From assembly GCF_000003195.3 (NCBI RefSeq), contig NC_012877.2:21664294-21728293 (forward strand): DNA of 64,000 nucleotides. Reading direction: 5' to 3'. Both the position numbers and the translations under genes were made by a program. Below, piece by piece: positions 21,922 to 32,167 of this stretch. How positions within the stretch are numbered: position 1 is the first letter of the stretch; every line of letters begins with the position of its first letter. The stretch comes from Sorghum bicolor (lineage: Eukaryota > Streptophyta > Magnoliopsida > Poales > Poaceae). The notes beneath the pieces are model-generated. The model saw nothing but the letters and a program-made list of their open reading frames with translations. It was not told the DNA's origin and ran no database searches.

Positions 21922-24900
21922 TGTAACATCCCTGATGTTACGGTTACTAAAATTTGGATCATGTCATCATCAGCATTGCACAACATATTTGTTAAGCACA
22001 CCCTGATGCATTAACTTAAAACAAGTTTAATTTGGTTGAATGTGCTTAGGGAATTAAAGTGTGTTTATATTGTGTTTGGATGATTGTGTTGGTTGCTAAA
22101 ACCCTAGGGTGAAAGATTTCCGAAAGATTAGGGGGGGAAAACCCTGATTTTTGAACCCTAGAATTGCCCCTTTTTGCACAATTTAAAAACCAAGCAAAAT
22201 TTGAGGTTGAGTTCAAAAGCAAAGTTGTAGATCTTGTTAAGTTGTACAACTTTGGTGTTTTGAGTTTTTGAAGTTTCAGTATAAAATTCAAAGTAATTTT
22301 GAAAATACAGATTTCCAAAAAGTGTCCCCTTTTCCAACTTGAATCTCCAATTCAAAATCTATTTGGAATTTTGAAAAGTGACCAACATGAAAGTTGTAGA
22401 GCTCAAAAAGTTGAACAACTTTCATGTTGGGAGTTTTTCAAGTTGTTTGGAAAAATCAAAAGTAATTTTGGAAATCCTGATATGCCCCAATTCAAAAATT
22501 TGAATTTCCCCAAATTGGATTTTTGAACTTCAAACTGTTTGGACAAATTCACCATGTTCCACTCAAAATTAGCTTTGGGCACCAAAATATGATTTGTAGC
22601 TTATAAAATTTTGCACAACTTTCATTTTGGTGGCAATTTGGCTTGAGTTCAAGTTTTGGCCGAATTTCACAAAAAGACAGAAAGGGGAGGATAGGGGTTG
22701 CTACAGTGATCCGATGAGGATCACCGGCCCCTGTCCAACGCGACCGCCGCGCGCGCAGCGCCGCGTGCGCGCGTGCAGGCACGCAGCCTGCTTGCCTGCC
22801 TGCGCCGTCAGGTGACGTGGAACCCCGTGCGTGCTCCACTCGGGTATAAAGCCGCTCCACCGGCCGACGCGCCTCCGTTTGCTCCCAAGAACGCCGACGA
22901 GCAACACCCGCGCCACCGTGAAATTCGTCCCCCTTGATCCCTTTCCAAGCCACCCGAGCGCACCAACATCTCTGCCAGGAACCCCGCCACCAATTACGCA
23001 CCCTAGCACGCCCCCTAACCCGCTCAATCGCCGGGACTTCACCTTCTTCCCCAACTCCGGCCAGGACCGCCACCGTGGAACCCTTCACGTGGACACACTG
23101 CTCCGGTCGGTATCACGCCTTATCAGTGGTCGTTTCAAGTTCCTCTCGTTTCCCCGATGCTCATGCGCTCGCTCTTGCTCCCTGGACGTGAACAGGTCCA
23201 CCGGAACGACCTCGCCGAGACTAGAGCGCCCGCCCGACGACACCGTCTCCGTCGCCAGCGACCTTGGCTACCTCCTCGAGCCTCGCAACGTGAGCACCAC
23301 CTTCTCTGACCTTCGTGGAAGCTCTCTCGCACGTTCAATTGCACTCTACTGAGCCTTAGTGGCCGGCCCACGGTCGGTCATGGCGGCCGCCCGCCTTTCA
23401 CGTGGCCGAGATGGAAGGGAGAGGGTAGAGCACGATTGATGGTGGGTAATAGGTTCGCGACGACGAGGCGAGGCCGATGCGCGCGCGCGCATGGGCTAAC
23501 ACCCTCGCCAACGGCGGCCGGAGCGTGGCCGAGCCGCTGTGCGCGGTGAAGACGCAACTGATGGGTGGGGCCGCCCCGTCAGTGTCTGGCTGAGAGAGGG
23601 GAGGGCGCGCGCAGCGTCCGCGCGGGCCGAGCGTGGACAGGCCGGCCTGCGGGCCGAATTCCTGGGCCGCTCGCGGCACAGTGTTGATTTCCTTTTTCTG
23701 TTTATGCAAATTTCTGTTGTGTGTTTGAATTTGATTAGAAAATCATATATGGATCCAAAAATCATGGAAATTTTTGTATAGGTTCCATAAAATAAGTAGA
23801 ACATAGGAAAAATACTAAAGTTCATTTTCTGATACTATGAACATATATAAAAATTCTGTCTTTTATTTAATAAATAAACTTCCCATGAATTTTTATAATT
23901 TTTGGGCATATCCAAAAATCACCAAAATTTGTAGGGAGTCTCTGAATATTATTCCCTGGCTCCACACAAAATTTGGTGGCATTTGGTTAATGTTTGAATA
24001 AAATATTATTATACCCTTAATTAATAATTAAATAATAATTCTAGAATAATTAGATGATAATTTGTTTAAATTCTCAAAATTAGGGTTTGAGTGACTTTGG
24101 GATTGTGTGATGACCTGAGGTCATTAACCCTAATGACCTTTGGCATTTAATTATTGTTTGGTCTTAATGCTTAATTGTTGTCATTAATAGTTAATTAAGA
24201 ATTAATTAAGATAAAAGGATTAATAATTAGTTAATTTAGGATAATTATGAATTGAGAGGAGTCCTAATTTACAGATGCAACCTCTTGGGTAAAGACATTA
24301 AGATGTTAAACAAATTTAATTATTGTTTAATCTGTGTTGCACCGAGAAGGCAAGTTGTACTCGACTTGGTCCTTCTTGCATATTTGTCATACGCATATCA
24401 TGAGCATTCATCATTTTGCGTATAGTGTCCATGACCGAAGGAGCGACAGTTGAACTGAACCCCGAGGTCGGTGCTCCGTTCGAGGAAGTAGGATCCGAGA
24501 CTTGGGAAGTCTCCGAGGGTCCCTCTCAGCTCTGCAACCAAGGCAAGCCCCAGATGCATTAACCCCTCCTTGAATGTTTTAAATCTTTTATCACTTATGA
24601 ATTGAAAATGATGCATTAGGTAGTCGAGAATTGGGTTAACCTACTTGCTGCATTTACCACCTTGATATTTGTTATCTTGTCCTTGGCACCTGTTTTATTT
24701 TAAAATCTGCGTAGTGATGCTTAGCCCTGCTACTAGATAGGTTTTCAAACAAGGAAGTTTGAAGGGTTGTTGTGGAATACACTTATGATCAATGATGTTT
24801 CAACTTGAGACCGGTCAGTGGACTTGCTTTAAGAATGGAGTCTTAAAGTAGTGTCTCCAACTGTGTCGGTTAAGGACCGGTCCGTTGATGGCCCGCTGGG

Positions 24901-26139
24901 TTGAGAATTTATAGTACTAGCCACTTGCCCTCGGAAAGCCCGGTCTTGTGATCCCTCGACGCGAACAGCTACTCGTGCACTGGGCGTGGAGCGATGGCGA
25001 GAGTAGTGTGTACCCACCTTACGGATCTGAGATGACCGAGAAACATCTAGATCGGCTGTAGGATGGTGGAGTACTATGCTCTCGGGTGCCGCGAACCTGG
25101 TCAAATTTGGGGAGAGCTTGATTTGGGTTGATATATGCAAGATTTGGTTCTACATATGTTGGGTGGTTAGGAACTCCAGCTGGATTGCTAAGCGGTTCGA
25201 ATCGTCGTTGCTCCCCGATTGGGAGACTCAATCCACTGACCCTCATCATAGTTAAATATGCAACTAAGTTATAAAATGAGGAAGGGGGAAATGTCCCAAT
25301 TCCCGGACTCAGAGTGACATGAAGCTATGGCCGTTGGATGGATAATACTTTGATTTAGGACTAGGAACTCACAGACTTGTCTGTGGGAGGCAACTAGATA
25401 GACTATCCTCGAACTCCTCGGCCTCTTATGGAGAGGAATTCGTGGGTAAAACTTGAAAATAAGGATGCACTATTAGTAAGCTTTTCAGCAAAACACCTTG
25501 GCTCCTTGCTCAGCCACCCCTTGTCTACCCCAAGCCTGCATTCCTGATTTATTCTCTTTTTTCGCCAGGTAAGTCTTGTTGAGTACTCCCGTACTCAGGG
25601 TTTTATAACCCCTGTTGCAGGTGAAGCTCAGGAGCCGACCTGTTTCGGACCATGTTGTGTCACCGTCGTCGAGGTTGACGACGAGGAAGAGTGAGCGTGA
25701 CCCATGGGCAGGGTCTGTAAATTGGTAATCTGAGTTCTAAAGTTTAAGTTGCTCCGCTGGACCTGGCTTGTAATAACACTCTACTATTTGGAAGAACTAC
25801 TTTTGTAAATTAAGTTATGTAATACTTCCGCTGTTTTACTCTGAAATATTATTTTGGTCTTATGTCGTTTGTGATACTGCAATGTCTTCGCAACGAGTGA
25901 TCCTGGTGTTAAGGTGGCCACTTGCTATCATGTAAGGGTGAGGAGAAGACATTTTCGGTAATTGACCATTGCTGGTGGTCAAGACAAGTTTGTTGGAATC
26001 GCCCCGGATAGCGGTGGAATGTGCGTCCTGAGGTGCTCATCAGACTTCTAGAGTGGGAGGATCCCCGGCATCACCGTCAGAGGTCTTTGGGACAATGACA
26101 GGTGCCAGTGGGCCCAAACACTTAGGGGGTTCTGCCACA
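21922..26139 (+). repeat. Del-1 5' LTR
   Basis: 4218 bp, unusually long but typical for this lineage. It begins with a terminal hairpin GTAACATCCCTGATGTTAC, has AT-rich U3 with inverted repeats, a GC-rich block (about 22700-23660) with TATAAA at 22845-22850, an AT-rich tract holding the palindrome ATGACCTGAGGTCAT (24110-24124), and ends TTCTGCCACA. The ORFs inside it are not conserved in Del-2 and are not annotated as genes. Confidence 0.9.
22845..22850 (+). promoter_or_regulatory. TATA box of the Del-1 LTR
   Basis: CTCGGGTATAAAGCC, with a bZIP-type GGTGACGTGG about 30 bp upstream. The same box is at 33092-33097 in the 3' LTR. The corresponding Del-2 site reads GGGATAAAG, so the T of TATAAA has become G there. 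Confidence 0.5.
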
Positions 26140-26141
26140 GC

Positions 26142-26153
26142 TGGTATCAGAGC
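26142..26153 (+). other. Del-1 primer-binding site, initiator tRNA-Met type
   Basis: TGGTATCAGAGC two bases after the LTR, matching the 3' end complement of plant initiator tRNA-Met. A non-coding leader of about 360 bp follows before orf0. Confidence 0.85.
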
Positions 26154-26514
26154 ATTCGTTGCTAAGATGACTGTTGTATCCGTTGAAAAATTTCAAAATC
26201 ATTTGGATCTAATACTATAAACTTGCCTATTTTGAGTCCAAGTGCTTTAATCCTACCTTACCCCTGTCTGAAGGCCTTCTTAGAATTTTTGAAGTGGTAT
26301 GGAGGAGCAACATAAAGTATTGCCCTATGTTGTAAAAGTTTGAAGTAATATCGTTACGATTTGTTGATAGGAATCGTAAGTTCGTGCATGCATCATGATA
26401 TATTACTTGGTTAAAATTTCCTTCCTCCTTGTTTGGGTTGGGTTGTATAGAATCAATCCTATTCTTGCTAACCTTTAAGGTCTCCCTTACTAATCTAAAC
26501 TTACCCTCTACAGG

Positions 26515-27219
26515 ATGGGCCGTTGGAAACAGAACCCGCGCAAGAGGACTGGTCCAAAAGGAGTCCCTAAACACCTGATGGCCCCGCGAAGCGATCAAGC
26601 AAGCAGTAGCCGTTCACCGCCTCAGCAGGAGGTGGATAGGTTGTCCGTCGAGTTGACCGAAGTGATGAGAGAAAGGATGTACAACGTCATGGAGATCGGC
26701 GAACTTAAAGCTCAACTAACCAAGGAAAAACAAGCCAGAGAGAACTGTGAGGCCATGCTGTCCCGTATGGTGGAGGAGAGGAATGCCGCTATTGCCCGAG
26801 AAGAGAAAGCCAGGAGTGCACACAGGCACGAGCTGACTAGGATGAATGCAAAGCTGGGCAAGGCCAAGTACCTTAAAGATCTGTACATGAAGATGACGGC
26901 CACGGTCACCGCGCAGCGGGATGTTGCGTGGCAGCGGGAGGACTAGCTCCAGTTGGAGAAGCTGGAGCTGGCACATCATTTAGACACCGTCAATGACTTG
27001 GCAATTCAATATCGTGATATCGCATTCGACGTATATCACCAGCTCCATCCACCTCCAGGTGAAGGGGAGGTGGACACGGATGGAGAGTTGGCGGACGACG
27101 GGGAACCCGATCAAGGCCTCAGTGATGAAGAGGAGTCCGACCCCAATGACGACAACCCGGGGGGTAATCAGGACGATGGCAATGATGACCCGGGCTACAG
27201 CTCTGGCCACACCGACTAG
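26515..27219 (+). pseudogene. Del-1 orf0 (coiled-coil protein upstream of gag), one premature stop
   Basis: Counterpart of the intact 234-residue orf0 of Del-2. The frame is broken by TAG at 26944-26946, where Del-2 has CAG, and continues to the same terminal TAG at 27217. Residues 20-140 form heptad-like charged helices. The end is very acidic (DEEESDPNDDNPGG). The N-terminus (MGRWKQNPRKRTGPKG) is a diverged form of the histone-H3-like start seen in Del-2. An extra ORF before gag is known, to my recollection, in related rice elements; its function is unknown. Confidence 0.75.
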
Positions 27220-27246
27220 TTCGGTGAAGCCGCGGGCAACGTCGTT

Positions 27247-27432
27247 GTAGGATTCCTAGTTTACCGTAGTGGGGTTGGGTTTGTAGTATAAAGTTTTCTT
27301 TCAGTTTAAGAAGTTGTACTCGTTTATTTCGGGTGTGTTGAACTAATGTTTGATAAATAAATGGAAGTATGTAAGATATGTTCTAAGTTATGAATTTCAT
27401 GTGGTAACAAGTATATATGACTCTTGTAGCAG
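27247..27432 (+). other. Intron-like GT-AG segment between Del-1 orf0 and gag
   Basis: 186 bp, beginning GTAGGATTCC and ending CTTGTAGCAG, T/A-rich like plant introns, directly before the gag ATG. Del-2 has the same flanks (GCAACGTCGTT and ATGCCGATGCG) joined with exactly this segment missing. This suggests it is a real, spliced intron in the 5' part of the transcript. Confidence 0.7.
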
Positions 27433-30400
27433 ATGCCGATGCGTACACGCGGATCTGATGGAGCCGGGACATCTCAGGGAGGGGACGATATCCCCAACCC
27501 TCCACCTGCTCCACCTTCTTTGGCTGATGCCATTGCTGTTCTCTTGAGTGCCACTACTGACAATGCTCGCTTGCTACGCGAGTTAGCACAACGCCAACCC
27601 CACCCCGCCCCAAACTTCAGAGCACAGCACAATGGGGACGGAGAAGCTCGGTACGTGGACTTTACCGAGACAAGACCCCCGGTATTCACCAAGGCTGATG
27701 AGCCGTTAGAAGCGGATGACTGGCTTCGGACCATGGAGCACAAGTTTAGTTTGATCCAGTGCTCGGAAACTCAGAAGTCCCTGTTCGCAGCTCAGCAGCT
27801 TCGGGGAGCTACAGGTGCCTGGTGGGAGAACTTCCTAGCCATCCAAGCTCCAGGACACCAGGTTACCTGGACAGAGTTTAAGGACGCGTTCCGCGTCCAT
27901 TACATCCCTGAAGGGCTCATGGCCATGAAGGCCGAAGAATTTCTCACCTTGCAGCAAGGCGATAAAAGTGTCATGAAGTACGTGGCAAAGTTTAATCATC
28001 TTTCTCAATATGCCACAGACCATGTGAACACAGATAGAAAGAAGAAAGCTTGTTTCATGCGTGGTCTAAATACCAAACTTCAGACCATGATGACCACCTG
28101 TCAAAATGCTACCTTCTATGAGGCGGTAAATATTGCCATCGCCTCAGAAGAAAAGAATAGAAAGCACAAAGAAGCCAAGAAGAAGGCTGCTTCTTCCTCC
28201 TTCTCTGGTCGCGGTCAAAAGCGCCAGAGAATCATTTATCATCCACATGGCCATAGACGTTTTCAAGCGCCGTCACCTTATCGTGGTCCCTTTTCCCCAC
28301 CATAATATAGACCAGGGCAGCAGGTATATCCTCGACCTACTGCCATCGCCCTTGCACCACGCCAGCCGAACGCCCCAGGTGTTCGCCCCACTGCTCCGCC
28401 CAGCCACAATTATCCTTGTTTCAATTGTGGTAAGCCTGGGCATTTTTTAGAAGAGTGCCCCTACCCCCGCCAAACCAACCCCACTTTCCAAAGGCCACCC
28501 ATGGGCCAACCCCAGCTGACCCAATTCAGGACTGGGGCTCAGAAAGGACAACCTGTGCTAAGGGGTAAACCCATAAAGAAAACGGGACAAGTCTTCCATA
28601 CAGAGGTGGAGGCGATACCGGAAGGTGAACCAGTAATGATGGGTACGTTTCCTGTCGTGAAACATCCTGCTTTAATGCTTTTCGATTCTAGTGCATCTCA
28701 TACATTCATCAACCGCACCTTTGTGTTAAAGCATGGCATACCCATTGGGGAAACACAAGATCATTTTTATATACAGTCGCCAGGAGGACGGCTGAGTTCT
28801 AAAGAAATGGTTCACCAGATACCCATCGAATTTGGTGGGCATAGTTTTCCCACTAGCATGATTGTTCTTAAAGACCAGGAGATTGATGTCATATTAGGCA
28901 TGAACTGGATGGCACAATGAGGGGTTGTGCTAGTTACTTTGCATCGAACAATTAAAATCCCATTGCCCAATGAGAAATCTTACCTTCTGATCCAGTTAGC
29001 TACTCCCAAGGGGACAATTGGGCAAGTTCATGCCGCTAATGTGTCTGCAGTCAAAGATATCCCAGTAGTTCGAGATTTTCCGGATGTATTTCCTGAAAAC
29101 CTACCAGGTCTGCCACCGGACCGGGATGTCCAGTTCAGTATAGAATTGAAACCAGGGACAGCCCCAATATCGCGAAGGGCCTACCGAATGGCACCGAAAG
29201 AACTGGCCGAATTAAAAACCCAACTACAAGAGCTGTTGCAGAAAGGTTTTATTCAGCCCAGTTCCCCTCCATGGGGTTGCCCAGCCTTATTTGTGAAAAA
29301 GAAAGATCAAACACTAAGGCTGTGTGTCGATTATCGTCCCCTGAATGAGGTGACGATTAAGAACAAGTACCCATTGCCCCGTATTGACTTACTATTTGAC
29401 CAATTAGTCGGGGCCAAAGTGTTCTCAAAAATTGATTTGAGATCAGGGTACCACCAAATTAAGATTAGGCCGGAGGATGTACCCAAAACGGCGTTTACAA
29501 CCCGTTATGGGCTGTATGAATATTTGGTGATGTCTTTTGGGTGGATCAATGCACCGGCCCATTTCATGTACTTGATGAACTCTGTCTTCATGCCATAACT
29601 AGACAAATTTGTGGTCGTCTTTATTGATGACATCCTGATCTATTCCGAGACTAAGAAAGAACATGCTGAACATCTGAGAATTGTGTTGACCCGTCTTAGG
29701 GAGCATCAGCTATATGCTAAGTTCATCAAATGTGAGTTCTGGCTGGACAAGGTCCATTTCCTGGGTCATGTATTATCAGCGGAGGGAGTCGCTGTAGACC
29801 CAGGTAAAGTAGAAGAAGTGTTGAATTGGAAGCCCCCGACTATGGTACATGACGTCCGTAGTTTTTTGGGTATGGCAGGATATTACCGTCGTTTTATCCC
29901 GGACTTTTCCAGAGTCGCGAAACCAATCACGACCTTACTCAAGAATCAAACAAAATTTGTTTGGTCACTGCATTGTGAGCAAGCCTTTCAGACTCTGAAA
30001 AGGTTATTGACAACTGCACCTGTCTTAGCCCAGCCTGATATTGAAAAGCCCTTTGATGTGTATTGTGACGCATCAGGGATAGGGATAGGCTGTGTTCTAA
30101 TGCAGGAGAGTCGTGTGATTGCATATGCTTCTAGACAGCTTACCACATGAAGAGAATTACCCGACCCATGATCTTGAACTAGCCGCCGTAGTACAAGCAT
30201 TAAAGATCTGGCGCCATTACCTGTTGGGAAGCACTTGTCATCTATACACGGATCACAAGAGCTTGAAATACATCTTCACTCAAGCTGAATTGAATATGCG
30301 CCAGCGCAGGTGGCTAGAGTTGATCAAGGATTACGACCTTGAGGTGCATTATCACCCTGGCAAGGCAAATGTAGTAGCTGATGCCCTCCGTCGTAAGGCT

Positions 30401-31984
30401 CACTGTAATTGCTTAACAGTGACGCCTAGAGATATAACTTTGTGCCAAGAGCTAGAGAACTTGGGGATAGAAATGATTTCCCAAGGAAGCCTTGCCAATC
30501 TAAAGATTGATTTCAATCTCGAAGCTCAAATCATAGAGGCACAAAAGGAAGACAAAGGCATGAAATATCTTAAAGAGAAAATTTCTAATAGAGCACCCAC
30601 AGACTTTAAGGTGGATAATGCAGGAGTAATCTGGTTCAAGAACCGGTTAGTGGTTCCAAAGGTACCTGAGCTACGTCAACAAATCCTGGATGAAGCTCAT
30701 ACCACGAGGTATTCTATTCATCCAGGAAGCAATAAGATGTATCAGGACCTAAAACAAAGGTTTTGGTGGACAAAAATGAAGATAGAAATAGCTCGCTATG
30801 TGGCCCAATGCGATACCTGTCGAAAGGTCAAAGCTATTCATCTCAAATCCGTGGGAGAGTTGCAACCTTTGCCAATTCCAGCATGGAAATGGGATGATAT
30901 TAGCATGGATTTCATAGTAGGGTTGCCCAAGACGGCCAGAGGCTTTGATTCTATTTGGGTCATTGTGGATCGTCTCACCAAAACAACACACTTTTTACCT
31001 GTAAAGACATCATATCATACTTCCACCTATGCTCAAATCTATTTTGATCGTATCCTAAGTCTGCATGGGGTACCAAAGACAATAGTGTCAGACAGAGGCA
31101 CACAATTTGTCTCCTAATTCTGGAAATGTTTACACGAGTCCTTGGGCACCAAACTTTTATACAGCACCGCTTACCACCCTCAAACAGGTGGGCAAACTGA
31201 ACGGGTGAATCAAACTCTAGAAGATCTATTGAGATCTTGTGCCCTAAATTTTCCAGATAAGTGGGATGACTGCTTGCCCCTAGCAGAATTTTCTTACAAC
31301 AATAGCTACCAAGAGAGTATCAAGATGGCTCCCTTTGAGGCACTATATGGCCGTCGATGTCGAACTCTGTTACACTGGTCGGAACCCAGAGAAAGATGGT
31401 TCTTCGGGGTTGACTTAGTGAAAAAGACTAAGAACAAAGTAAGACAAATCCAAAATAACTTGAAAGTTGCTCACTCCCGACAGAAAAGCTATGCCGATAA
31501 AAGACGTCGACCATTAAGGTTCGCCAAAGGTGATCATGTATATTTGAAAGTATCCCCAATGAAAGGAGTAAATCGTTTTGGTGTTAAAGGCAAGTTAGCG
31601 CCCCATTACATTGGTCCATTTCCAATCATTGACTGATGTGGACAGGTAGCTTACCGCCTTAAACTGCCCGAACGATTATCTGGGATACATAATGTGTTCC
31701 ATGTGTCTCAATTGAAAAAGTGTCTTCGGGTACTAGACCAAGTTCAAGATATCGAAGATGTGGAACTTGAACCGGATCTGACCTATGCAGAATATCCTAT
31801 CCGAGTATTAGACCAAAGAAATAGAGTTACTCGAAGAACAACTACCAAGTGGTACAAGGTGCAATGGAGCCAGCACTCTGAAGAGGAAGCCACATGGGAA
31901 TCTGAAGATTATTTGCTGGAGAATTTTCCCGAGTTCCATGCATCTCTTCAAGACAGCATCCAATTAATAAGAAGTGTACTCTAG
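27433..31984 (+). pseudogene. Del-1 gag-pol polyprotein gene, multiply broken
   Basis: Co-linear with the intact Del-2 polyprotein: gag (27433-28305), zinc knuckle ([10 protein letters not shown], near 28420), protease (DSSA in place of DSGA, near 28684), RT (FIDD near 29622), RNase H (near 30065), integrase (HHCC near 30698, DDE acids near 30907, 31094 and 31200) and chromodomain (31800-31940). Disabling changes seen against Del-2: TAA at 28303, TGA at 28918, TAA at 29596, a 2-base deletion near 30140, TAA at 31115 and TGA at 31634. The protease motif has also lost its glycine. Several stops are C-to-T changes, two at CpG, as expected for methylated DNA. The element cannot encode its own replication proteins. 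Confidence 0.92.
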
Positions 31985-32145
31985 TGAAGCAAAAGAGTAG
32001 CCAAAGCCATGTACTTAGTGTACATATATGTTTATAATTGAGTAGCCTTCCCCAGCGTCTTGTCTTATGAGAAAGTTGAAGTTGAAAGAGTTTGACAAAT
32101 TTCCTTTTCCATTACGTACCCTAAGGCTTTAAATCTCGGGGACGA

Positions 32146-32167
32146 GATTTCTTTAAGGGGGAAGGGC
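32146..32167 (+). other. Del-1 polypurine tract
   Basis: TTTAAGGGGGAAGGGC immediately before the 3' LTR, the expected plus-strand primer site. 31985-32145 is 3' untranslated sequence with nothing else recognisable. Confidence 0.75.

Noticed and set aside
22831..23352. ORF of 173 codons in the GC-rich block of the Del-1 5' LTR, repeated at 33063-33599
   Set aside because: It is conserved only because the LTRs are copies of each other. The Del-2 LTRs have no equivalent, and the protein is low-complexity Pro/Arg/Ser.
26142..26153. tRNA-like sequence TGGTATCAGAGC (also 44950)
   Set aside because: It is only the primer-binding complement of initiator tRNA-Met. No cloverleaf surrounds it.
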